This document shows positions 53,653-61,667 of a stretch of 64,000 nucleotides of DNA, piece by piece; within the stretch, counting starts at the first letter, position 1; each line of letters begins with the position of its first letter. Under the pieces are notes generated by a model. It made no database searches. It was given only the letters and a program-made list of their open reading frames with translations, and was not told the origin of the DNA. The position numbers and the translations under genes were made by a program. The DNA comes from an uncultured bacterium (GTDB taxonomy: Bacteria > Bacteroidota > Bacteroidia > Bacteroidales > Bacteroidaceae), in contig CAJMNM010000002.1 in the NCBI GenBank assembly GCA_905214795.1, positions 124,001 through 188,000 of the forward strand, read 5' to 3'.

Positions 53653-54756
53653 ATGGGATGTTTTCGCGACAAAGAGGCTGAAGCTTTGTTGGTGCTGATG
53701 CGTTCCGGGCTTTGGGAGCGAGAGCCGGATGACTGGTCACTTTTTCCGTTATCGGACGACAGTTGGCAGTCGGTGTATCAATTAGCGGTCGGTCAGACAA
53801 TCACGGGCATTGTTTACAGAGGGATATGCCATTTGCCGGACCGTTTCTTGCCTTCGGGTAAGATATTGATGCGCTGGGTAGCTGCCGTAGATGCGATAGA
53901 AAGGCAGAACAGGAAAATGAATGTCGTTTTGGCGGAGCTTTACGACCTGTTTACGTCAGAGGGCGTGGCAGTCGTGCTGCAGAAAGGACAAGGTGTGGCG
54001 CTCATGTATGAGCAGCCCATGTTGAGAGAATGCGGTGACATTGACTTCTATTTTCTCACTCGGAAAGACTGTGCTGAGAGTCTCCGTATTTTAAAGAGCA
54101 GAAACATCAGGGTGACACCGGCGGCAGACGACAGTTTCCATTATACATGGAAGGGTGTTAAAGTAGAACATCATGTCCGTCTGTTTGATGTGCACAACCG
54201 TTATGCCGTCAGTCTGCTGAAGGAGAAAGAACGCGAGAAAGGATTCGTACGATTGAAGATGCCGGGCGGACAAGGTGCTGACATCTGGGTTCCTTCTCCG
54301 TTACTCAATATTGTGATGCTGAATATGCACATCATGAAACACGCATTGGGCTATGGCGTCGGGTTGAGACAGTTTTGCGACATGGCGCGCGCCAGCTGGT
54401 CTTTGCGTCATGACGTTGATTTTCGGGAATTAAGAACCGTTTGCGAGAAAACAGGCATCGGGAAATGGAGCCGTTTGCTTTATGCCTTTCTGGCAGAATA
54501 TGCGGGTTTGCCTGAAGACGTGCGGATTTACGGAGAGAAACCGCTGTCGCCCCGTCCTTTGCTTGATATTGTGTTGAAAGGCGGGAATTTCGGATTTCAC
54601 GACCGGTTCCGGGCTGGTGTGGTCGAAAAGGCAGTTTGGAAACGGAAGTTGCACACGCTGTGGGCTTACTTGCGTCGTTTTGCGTTTTCCGTACGTTATG
54701 CGCCGCAAGAAATGTGTTGGACATTATTCAGTTTGACAAGAGGACAATTCAAATGA
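53653..54756 (+). CDS. Nucleotidyltransferase-family protein (PF14907-like)
   Basis: 367 residues from ATG 53653; an ATG at 53620 is possible and would overlap the PqqD gene by 28 nt. The core pattern is VVLQKGQGVALMYEQPMLRECGDIDFYF, with the paired Asp of a nucleotidyltransferase at residues 129 and 131, then a helical C-terminal part. Members of this family accompany PqqD/HPr-kinase genes. The substrate is unknown; AMP transfer to a peptide or carrier is only a hypothesis. The stop overlaps the next start by 4 nt. Confidence 0.82.
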   Translation: MGCFRDKEAEALLVLMRSGLWEREPDDWSLFPLSDDSWQSVYQLAVGQTITGIVYRGICHLPDRFLPSGKILMRWVAAVDAIERQNRKMNVVLAELYDLFTSEGVAVVLQKGQGVALMYEQPMLRECGDIDFYFLTRKDCAESLRILKSRNIRVTPAADDSFHYTWKGVKVEHHVRLFDVHNRYAVSLLKEKEREKGFVRLKMPGGQGADIWVPSPLLNIVMLNMHIMKHALGYGVGLRQFCDMARASWSLRHDVDFRELRTVCEKTGIGKWSRLLYAFLAEYAGLPEDVRIYGEKPLSPRPLLDIVLKGGNFGFHDRFRAGVVEKAVWKRKLHTLWAYLRRFAFSVRYAPQEMCWTLFSLTRGQFK

Positions 54757-55667
54757 TGAGAGAATATTGTTTTTGCGTGGCTGACTTTGTGTTCGCCTTG
54801 CGTTTGCCGTCGGATAAGGAGGTAGAAACACTTTTGCCTTCATTCGCTCCGTTCAGATGTGACCCGGCGGATGCGGAGCAACCGGTGTTGAGGGCGGAAG
54901 TCTTGCCATATTCGGATTTTCGTCAAAACGACTTATGCACGCTTCTTGATGATGGCGTGAACGACATGGGGCATGTCAGGTTCTATGCTTTTTCTGGAGG
55001 CTATCAGGTAAACGTCAGTTATTCCGAGGGAGAGCCCTGTCATTACATGCTTGCCGACAAATGTTTTCACGACGTAAGAATCTATTTGTGCTGGAGCGAC
55101 AAGCGTGTGGGCGACGTATTGGCATCTTTCCTGAGAATTGCCTTCTCACAGGCCATATTGCCTTGCCATGCCGTATCGGTTCATGCTTCTACGGTCTATA
55201 TGAACGGGAAATCCTATCTGTTCTGGGGGAAGAGCGGTACAGGGAAAAGTACGCATGCCGCTTTATGGATGAAACATTATGTCGGGTGTCAGTTGTTGAA
55301 TGACGACAATCCGGTCGTACGGGTTTGCGGCGGACAAGTCGTCGTCTATGGAACGCCGTGGAGCGGAAAGACGCCTTGCTATAAAAATATGAGTTTCCCG
55401 GTTCAGGGAATGGTCCGTCTGTATCAGGCTCAGACGAATAAGTTTGTGACGTGCAGAGGCATTGACGCATTTGTCGCGCTGATACCCGGTTGTGCGGTGA
55501 TTACTTCCGACCTTGATTTGTATGACCATATGTGCGACACGATAGCCTCGATTGTCCAGAAAGTGAGGGTAGGCGTTTTGCATTGTCGTCCGGACGTAGA
55601 GGCGGCTGAGGTTTGCCTGGGCGCTTTGGTCAACAACGGGAGCATCTGGTCCGCATCTTTAGAGTAA
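54753..55667 (+). CDS. HPr-kinase-like serine kinase
   Basis: 304 residues from the ATGATG at 54753, overlapping the previous stop. Walker A WGKSGTGKSTHAALW at 158-172, the HPrK-type Asp pair LLNDDNPVV at 184-185, and YGTPWSGKTPCYKN. It lacks the N-terminal half of true HPr kinase/phosphorylase and instead has a 130-residue domain of its own. Relatives phosphorylate lasso-peptide precursors in some Firmicutes. With PqqD and the nucleotidyltransferase this suggests a peptide-modification cassette. Target not proven. Confidence 0.85.
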   Translation: MMREYCFCVADFVFALRLPSDKEVETLLPSFAPFRCDPADAEQPVLRAEVLPYSDFRQNDLCTLLDDGVNDMGHVRFYAFSGGYQVNVSYSEGEPCHYMLADKCFHDVRIYLCWSDKRVGDVLASFLRIAFSQAILPCHAVSVHASTVYMNGKSYLFWGKSGTGKSTHAALWMKHYVGCQLLNDDNPVVRVCGGQVVVYGTPWSGKTPCYKNMSFPVQGMVRLYQAQTNKFVTCRGIDAFVALIPGCAVITSDLDLYDHMCDTIASIVQKVRVGVLHCRPDVEAAEVCLGALVNNGSIWSASLE

Positions 55668-55814
55668 GAAACAAACAAAAGATATGAATGAGAGAAAGAA
55701 TAAGAGGTTTTTACAGAAAAATGATTTATGACTATGAAAGTGTGAAGAAAGACATTCTAAATTTTAACGTGAAAAAATTAATGTAACAGAGTTTTTAAAA
55801 GATTAATAAAGAAA

Positions 55815-56606
55815 ATGAGACTTAAATATTATGCATTTCTGGGCCTGTTTGTAGCCCTTTTGTGTACCTCATGTTCCTCAAGAAAGAACATTGTTTATTT
55901 GAATGACATGGAGATAGGCAAGGACTATCCCATCAATGTCAAGCATGAGGCAGTTATTCACCGTGACGACCGGTTGAGCATTACGGTAAGCTGCAAGAAA
56001 CCGGAACTGGCCATTCCGTTCAACATCCAGAGCGGGTCGTTTCAGGTAGGAAGCGACGGGAGCGTCTCTTCTCAGGCCACAGTCAGCAAGGAGAAAGGCT
56101 ATCGTGTGGATGTAGACGGTAATATCGACTTCCCCATTTTAGGCAAGCTTCATGTGGAGGGGCTCAAGGTCAGCGAGCTGCAGCAGCTGATTAAAGATAA
56201 GATTATCGAGGGCAATTATATCAAGGACCCCATTGTGTCTGTAGAGTTTCTGAACTTTAAGTATACCGTGTTGGGAGCGGTCAGCAGCAATGGGACCTTT
56301 TCGGTAAACGGCGACCGCATCACGTTGCTCGAGGCCATCGCCAATGCCGGCGATCTGACTTCCAAAGCCAATATCAAGAGAGTGATGGTGATTAGAGAGG
56401 AGGGCGACGACCGCAAGATGTATATACACGACCTGAGAAAGACGGACATATTCTGGTCGCCGTGTTTCTATTTGCAGCAGAACGACATTGTCTATGTCGA
56501 GCCGAAGTACAAGAAGCAAGATACCGAGGACCGTGGTTTCAAGGTCGGAACAACCCTCCTGTCTGTCATGACGGCCGTATGTTCCCTCCTGTGGGTGTTA
56601 AAATAA
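55815..56606 (+). CDS. Wza-like polysaccharide export lipoprotein
   Basis: 263 residues. Signal peptide with lipobox ending LCTSC (Cys20), a polysaccharide-export (Poly_export) domain (HRDDRLSITVSCKKPELAIPF, VDGNIDFPILGKLHVEGLKVSELQQLIKDK), an SLBB-like repeat (YTVLGAVSSNGTFSVNGDRITLLEAIANAGD) and a C-terminal membrane helix that would span the outer membrane. Forms the export channel with the Wzc-like protein encoded 28 bp downstream. Confidence 0.93.
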   Translation: MRLKYYAFLGLFVALLCTSCSSRKNIVYLNDMEIGKDYPINVKHEAVIHRDDRLSITVSCKKPELAIPFNIQSGSFQVGSDGSVSSQATVSKEKGYRVDVDGNIDFPILGKLHVEGLKVSELQQLIKDKIIEGNYIKDPIVSVEFLNFKYTVLGAVSSNGTFSVNGDRITLLEAIANAGDLTSKANIKRVMVIREEGDDRKMYIHDLRKTDIFWSPCFYLQQNDIVYVEPKYKKQDTEDRGFKVGTTLLSVMTAVCSLLWVLK

Positions 56607-56634
56607 ATGTTTAATATAAACTCCAAAAGTTACG

Positions 56635-58986
56635 ATGCAGACTGATAATTCATTAAAAAACAAGAGCAGACAAAATGTCAACATCGTCGACCTGATGCTT
56701 TATCTGGCGTCCCAGTGGAAGTGGTATCTCTTGTCCCTTGTCGTATGCGTGGGAGTAGCGTGGCTGAAATATGCCAAAGCGTCTTTCGTCTATTTCCGTT
56801 CCGCTACGGTCATCATCAAGGATCCTTCCAACAAGACGACCACAGCCGGGCTCGACCGCTATGACAACTACATCAACAAGGTCAATGTGTCCAATGAGAT
56901 TCTCCAGTTCAAGTCCAAAAGACTGATGCGCGAGGTGATACTGCGTGTCCATGCCGATGTCAGCTACCGCCAGCAGGACGGATTGCGTTACAACGAGCTG
57001 TACACCAACTCGCCTGTTACCGTGAGCTTCATCGACATGTTGCCTGAGCGTTACGTGTCATTCGTACTCACGCCGAAGGACAAGAAGAGGGTGGAAATCT
57101 CTGAGATATCGGGCGACGAGTCGGGAAAGACACTCACGGTGACACTCAACGACACTGTCAGACTGGCTGAGGGCAGGATAGTGGTTACGCCAACCGGAAG
57201 CTATTCCAAGGATTGGTTCGGAAAGTCCGTTACCGTGAGCAAGAACCCCTTGGGATCTGTCGTGGCTTACTACCAGGCTAACATGGGTATCCGTCAGGAA
57301 GAGGACGAGTCGTCCATTCTCACGCTTTCCATGAAAGACCTTTCGCCTACACGGGCCGAGGACATGCTCAACATGCTCATTACGGTCTATAACGAGGAAG
57401 CCATCAAAGACAAAAACCAGGTGGCCGTCAATACCGCCAATTTTATCAACGAACGTCTCATCATCATCGGTCAGGAACTGGGTGATGTGGAGTCCAGTCT
57501 GGAAACGTTCAAACGTAACAATCAGGTGGTGGACATTTCCTCATCGGCCAACATGTATATGAACGAGTCCCAGAAATACAGTGCCGATGCTTTGGAGCTT
57601 GAAACCCAGCTGCGTTTGGCCAATTACATCAAGAGCTATCTGACCGACCCCAAGAAAGACATGGACCTGATTCCCGCCAATACCGGAATCAGCGACATGA
57701 ACATCGAGAGTCAGATCTCACAGTATAATGCCGCCCGTCTGCGGCGCGACAAGCTGATTGACGACAGCAGCGAGAACAATCCGGTGGTGGAGGAGCTGAA
57801 CAACACCCTCCATGCCATGAAGCAGAGCATCATCCGTGCGGTGGACAATATGATTGTCAGTCTTAACGTCAAGCGTACAGACGCGCAGAACCGCGAGTAC
57901 CGTGCGCAGGTGCGTGTCAGTTCCATTCCTACGAAGGAGCGCAAGATGCTGTCCATCGAGCGACAGCAGAAGATAAAGGAAGCCCTGTATCTGTTCTTGT
58001 TGAACCGTCGTGAGGAGAACGCCCTTTCGCAGGCCATGGCAGACAATAATGCCCGCATCATCGATAATGCCGAAGGCGGCAACGCGCCCATCTCGCCCGA
58101 CCGCAATAAGATTATTCTGTTGGGTGTCGTCTGCGGTTTGGCGTTGCCTACGGCCGTTTTCCTGATGATTCTGTTCTTGGACACCCGTGTGCATGGCCGC
58201 AAGGACATCGAGGGCGTGGTCAGTGTGCCCTATCTTGGCGAGATACCTTTCGACAAGAACAGAGAGAAACGGCGCAAGGCAGCCGTTACGGCAGCCGATG
58301 AGGACGAGGACAACGACATGGTGGCGGAAGCGTTCCGCATTTTGCGCACCAATATGTCTTTCCTCATGCGGCGCACCACGAACATGCAGGTCATCACCTT
58401 CACCTCGTTCAACGAGGGAGCCGGAAAGAGCTTCATCTCCCATAATTTAGCCATGAGCCTGTTCCGCGCAAAGAAAAAGGTCGTTTTGGTCGATTTGGAT
58501 ATCCGCAAGGGCACTCTGAGCCGTCATCTGAGCCGTCAGAAACAGGGTGTGACCAATTATCTGATTGACGAGTCGGTTACTCTGGATGACATTATCCAGA
58601 AGAACGAGACGTTCGATGTGATTGCCTCCGGTTCTGTCGCCCCCAATCCGGCCGAGCTGCTGATGGACGAGCGGTTGGACGAGCTGATCAGCCGGTTGCG
58701 CGAGCGTTACGATTATATTGTGGCCGACAGTGTGCCCGTGGGCATTATTGCCGATGCCGCCATTGCCAACCGTATTGCTGATATCACCGTATTCGTGATT
58801 CGTGCCGGTAGGCTCGACCGCCGTCAGTTGGCCGATGTCGAGACGCTTTATACGGAAAAGAAACTCAAGAACATGGCATTGGTGCTTAACGGCGTAAGTC
58901 CGAAACATCATGGCTACGGTTACGGCTATGGCTACGGCTACGGTTATGGTTACGGCTATGGCAGAAGAAAGAAAAAACAAAAATAA
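56635..58986 (+). CDS. Wzc-like chain-length determinant and tyrosine autokinase
   Basis: 783 residues. A Wzz domain with a membrane helix near 31-47 and a second near 495-518 flanks a long periplasmic coiled coil. The cytoplasmic BY-kinase has Walker A FNEGAGKSF, Walker A' VVLVDLDIRKGTLSRHL and Walker B-like DYIVADSVPVG. The C-terminus ends in eight Tyr alternating with Gly, then Arg/Lys-rich residues: the autophosphorylated tyrosine cluster. It controls chain length and export together with the Wza-like protein. Confidence 0.95.
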   Translation: MQTDNSLKNKSRQNVNIVDLMLYLASQWKWYLLSLVVCVGVAWLKYAKASFVYFRSATVIIKDPSNKTTTAGLDRYDNYINKVNVSNEILQFKSKRLMREVILRVHADVSYRQQDGLRYNELYTNSPVTVSFIDMLPERYVSFVLTPKDKKRVEISEISGDESGKTLTVTLNDTVRLAEGRIVVTPTGSYSKDWFGKSVTVSKNPLGSVVAYYQANMGIRQEEDESSILTLSMKDLSPTRAEDMLNMLITVYNEEAIKDKNQVAVNTANFINERLIIIGQELGDVESSLETFKRNNQVVDISSSANMYMNESQKYSADALELETQLRLANYIKSYLTDPKKDMDLIPANTGISDMNIESQISQYNAARLRRDKLIDDSSENNPVVEELNNTLHAMKQSIIRAVDNMIVSLNVKRTDAQNREYRAQVRVSSIPTKERKMLSIERQQKIKEALYLFLLNRREENALSQAMADNNARIIDNAEGGNAPISPDRNKIILLGVVCGLALPTAVFLMILFLDTRVHGRKDIEGVVSVPYLGEIPFDKNREKRRKAAVTAADEDEDNDMVAEAFRILRTNMSFLMRRTTNMQVITFTSFNEGAGKSFISHNLAMSLFRAKKKVVLVDLDIRKGTLSRHLSRQKQGVTNYLIDESVTLDDIIQKNETFDVIASGSVAPNPAELLMDERLDELISRLRERYDYIVADSVPVGIIADAAIANRIADITVFVIRAGRLDRRQLADVETLYTEKKLKNMALVLNGVSPKHHGYGYGYGYGYGYGYGYGRRKKKQK
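58912..58962 (+). repeat. Gly-Tyr codon repeat at the end of the wzc-like gene
   Basis: 17 codons of alternating GGY and TAY encode eight Gly-Tyr pairs plus a final Gly. Synonymous codons vary, so the hexamers are not identical and slippage would be limited. Confidence 0.9.
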
Positions 58987-59070
58987 ACGATACAGATGAA
59001 TAGAAGTGAATTGATAAAAAGCGAGAATGATAATAATTATGTTAACTAAAAACGAAAGAGAGGTAACAAC

Positions 59071-59259
59071 ATGAAAAAGACAAAGTATTTGGCTCCTTCT
59101 ACAACACATTCCGATGTGGAACTGGAGCAGGGATTTATGAAGGCGTCGGTGTTTGAAGACGGTACTGAAAATGCTGATGGCGTGGCTATTGAAAAGCACG
59201 GATTTGCCAACCCGGAAAATGCATGGGAAGGCGATTATACAAATGATGGATGGGATTAA
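59071..59259 (+). CDS. Small acidic peptide, candidate substrate of the PqqD/kinase cassette
   Basis: 62 residues with an SD-like AGAGAGG upstream. It starts MKKTKYLAPSTTHSDVELEQ, like the many short Bacteroidales peptides beginning MKKxYxxP, and continues with an acidic, Gly/Asn-rich tail ending in Trp-Asp. No signal peptide or Cys. Eighty-four bp follow the wzc-like gene and 18 bp precede a lipoprotein gene. A RiPP precursor is possible because a PqqD-like protein lies 5.4 kb upstream in the same operon, but this is inference only. Confidence 0.6.
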   Translation: MKKTKYLAPSTTHSDVELEQGFMKASVFEDGTENADGVAIEKHGFANPENAWEGDYTNDGWD

Positions 59260-59277
59260 TTTTTTAAAGAAATACTT

Positions 59278-61611
59278 ATGAAAAGTAGATATATGTTATT
59301 GGCCGGCATAGCCGTTACGACATGCCTGGCCGGTTGTTCAGACAATAACCTGGACAACGGTATGGCAAAGAATCCTGTAAAGACAGGTGATGAGATACTG
59401 TTTGGTTCTTCACTGTCTAATGATGTCAACACAAAAACAGTTTATGGTAACCGAGATACGGAAGGAGTAGCTGTGAATTGGGTTGATGGTGACGAGATTG
59501 CCATATTCTGTAAGGAAACATCACAGCCTGCCAATCATTTGGTGAATTATAAGATAACACCTGATGCAAATACGCCTAATAAGGCCAGTAAGGTGATGAA
59601 GGTAGATCCTAAAGCGGCAGGTTTGCAATGGGGCAGTGATGATTTGCACCATTTCTATGCTTTCTATCCGGCAAGTGCTGTGCATGGAGCTGATTCTGAT
59701 GACCAGCAGGGAACTATTTCTGCCAGTATCCCTGTAAACCAGCAGCCTGCCGGATGGCATACAGGTCCTATTGAATCTCAAGATCAAACTGTTAATGGAC
59801 AAACGACAACTTTTGCCTTGCCCAATATGGATTATGCATATATGTACGCCTACAACGCTGTAGATAGAAATACGGTAGAGTCTGGTAGCGGTACAATATG
59901 GCTTCAGTTCCATAACCTGGTTACTGTGCTTGATATCACTATCCCTGCTCCTGAAGACGGCTCCTCAATTGTTGTGACAGACGTTACAGTTAAAGCCGTG
60001 GGTGGTACTAATACTATATTGACAGGTGATTTTAACTGTTATATCCGTGGAGCAGGTGAAACTGGTACACCAACTTGTGAGCCTACCGGTGATATGGGAG
60101 AGGTTAGAAATGTGATAAATATACCTTGTTATAATCAAGAAAAAGATGAATATATAACCTTGGGAGATGATGAAAAATTCCTGAATGTGAAAGCCTATAT
60201 CATTCCTGATGATGAGAATGTAATAGATAAGCGGACACTTCAGATAGCGGTCAATACTTTGAATGGTGGTGAAAAAACTCGTACTTTAAAGTATGCTTCA
60301 ATTGTACCGCACAAAGTAAACCGAGTTCTTCTGCCACCTATAGACTCTGATGGTGATACCTATTGGATGAGTGCTCTTGACCCTGATATTTATGTGTCTG
60401 AGCTTTCTATTCCGGGAAGTAAGTTCTCTGTATTGACAAGTGCGAATGGATCCAGCAGAGTTTATCAGAATGCAACAATTGAAGAGCAGTTCAAGGACGG
60501 TATTCGTGCGTTTATTTTCCAGACTACAGTTGTTGGAAGCAATTCAGATAATAGCTCAAGTCGTCCAGAAAATAATACATTTAGCAGTGAATTGTATGTT
60601 ATATGTGAAGGCTATGACAACAGAGTAATGACATTAGAAGAAGCTGTCAGAGACGTTGCTTCCTACTTGGAAAAGTGTGACGAGTTGGGAAAGAATGAAT
60701 TTGCTTTTCTGATGCTTACTTATACAACAGGTGATCGTGATTATGGAACAGGGCATTATGAATGGGTAGATAATAGTTGGGGAATTCCTATTAGAACTTG
60801 GTTTTGGGATAGAAATAGTCTGACAGAAGAACAAACATGGATAAATGCAATACGTGATAAGGTTAATAGCATATCTGCAGATGCTGCCAATCGTATTTAT
60901 ACCGACGAGATAACTCCAAATACCACTATTGACGATGTAAAGGGTAAGATTATATTGAAGGCAAACTATAACTCCCAAAATATGATCAGTAGCTATGGTA
61001 ACACTACTGCTCCAATCATGTTTACTTATTGGGGATATTCAACCGGACCAGATGAATCAGGTGACTGGACTTATCAGGATGAAAAAGGTGGCATGCCTAT
61101 GGATTGGGGAATTCCTATGTGGTATGCAAATTCAACAGCGCAATTGAGATGGTATTATCAGGAGGTTACCAGTGTTGGAACTAATCAGGAAGCTACTACC
61201 GACCAAAAGAAGTCTGGTATTGAGCGCCTGTTCCAAAAGAGTGTTGATTTGTATAAGAATGATAATTCTCATAAGACATGGTTTATGAACGACCTTGGAG
61301 GATATTATTCTGACTCCGGTGATATCGGTACCCGTGAGAACGGAATTGTAGCTTTGACTGAGGATATGAACAATCTGGCTGTTGAAAAACTTCAGCAGAG
61401 AACCGAAAATGCCGGACTGGGATTGATTTTTATGAATTTTGCTGACAAACAGGCTAATTCCGGTGCTAAGTATAAGAGCGATTATTTGATTCAGACGACT
61501 ATCATGAATAATAGAAAGTTCCAGTTGCGCAAGAAGTCAGATGGCACATCAACAACTTCATATAATGCTGCTTATAAGAGCGGTGGAAACGCCATTGGTT
61601 GGGATGAGTAA
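59278..61611 (+). CDS. Fimbrillin-like lipoprotein with degenerate PI-PLC-like domain
   Basis: 777 residues. Lipoprotein signal peptide with Cys20 (CLAGC). Residues about 35-350 resemble fimbrillin/Mfa-like lipoproteins (VNWVDGDEIAIFC, HHFYAFYPAS). From about 362 a PI-PLC X-like region follows (YVSELSIPGSKFSV, IEEQFKDGIRAFIFQTTV). The usual PGTHDS catalytic His-Asp pair is replaced by KF (PGSKF, 379-383), and the following DxR strand is also changed, so it is probably inactive. Likely a surface-exposed structural or binding protein. Confidence 0.8.
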   Translation: MKSRYMLLAGIAVTTCLAGCSDNNLDNGMAKNPVKTGDEILFGSSLSNDVNTKTVYGNRDTEGVAVNWVDGDEIAIFCKETSQPANHLVNYKITPDANTPNKASKVMKVDPKAAGLQWGSDDLHHFYAFYPASAVHGADSDDQQGTISASIPVNQQPAGWHTGPIESQDQTVNGQTTTFALPNMDYAYMYAYNAVDRNTVESGSGTIWLQFHNLVTVLDITIPAPEDGSSIVVTDVTVKAVGGTNTILTGDFNCYIRGAGETGTPTCEPTGDMGEVRNVINIPCYNQEKDEYITLGDDEKFLNVKAYIIPDDENVIDKRTLQIAVNTLNGGEKTRTLKYASIVPHKVNRVLLPPIDSDGDTYWMSALDPDIYVSELSIPGSKFSVLTSANGSSRVYQNATIEEQFKDGIRAFIFQTTVVGSNSDNSSSRPENNTFSSELYVICEGYDNRVMTLEEAVRDVASYLEKCDELGKNEFAFLMLTYTTGDRDYGTGHYEWVDNSWGIPIRTWFWDRNSLTEEQTWINAIRDKVNSISADAANRIYTDEITPNTTIDDVKGKIILKANYNSQNMISSYGNTTAPIMFTYWGYSTGPDESGDWTYQDEKGGMPMDWGIPMWYANSTAQLRWYYQEVTSVGTNQEATTDQKKSGIERLFQKSVDLYKNDNSHKTWFMNDLGGYYSDSGDIGTRENGIVALTEDMNNLAVEKLQQRTENAGLGLIFMNFADKQANSGAKYKSDYLIQTTIMNNRKFQLRKKSDGTSTTSYNAAYKSGGNAIGWDE

Positions 61612-61624
61612 TTTTTTGTTGATA

Positions 61625-61657
61625 CATGCTTCACAGGCTAAGGTCCTGTGAAGCATG
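61625..61657 (+). terminator. Perfect hairpin between the lipoprotein and CotH genes
   Basis: CATGCTTCACAGG (61625-61637) pairs perfectly with CCTGTGAAGCATG (61645-61657) over a 7-nt loop, 13 bp past the preceding stop. No T tract follows, so it may be an attenuator or mRNA-stabilising stem rather than a full terminator. Confidence 0.6.
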
Positions 61658-61667
61658 AAATCTGACT

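Noticed and set aside
55684..55731. 15-codon frame upstream of the Wza-like gene
   Set aside because: Basic tiny frame without evidence of translation; likely leader sequence only.
58996..59049. 17-codon frame between wzc and the 62-residue peptide
   Set aside because: Begins with ATG and is Asn-rich, but has no clear ribosome site or homology; too short to support.
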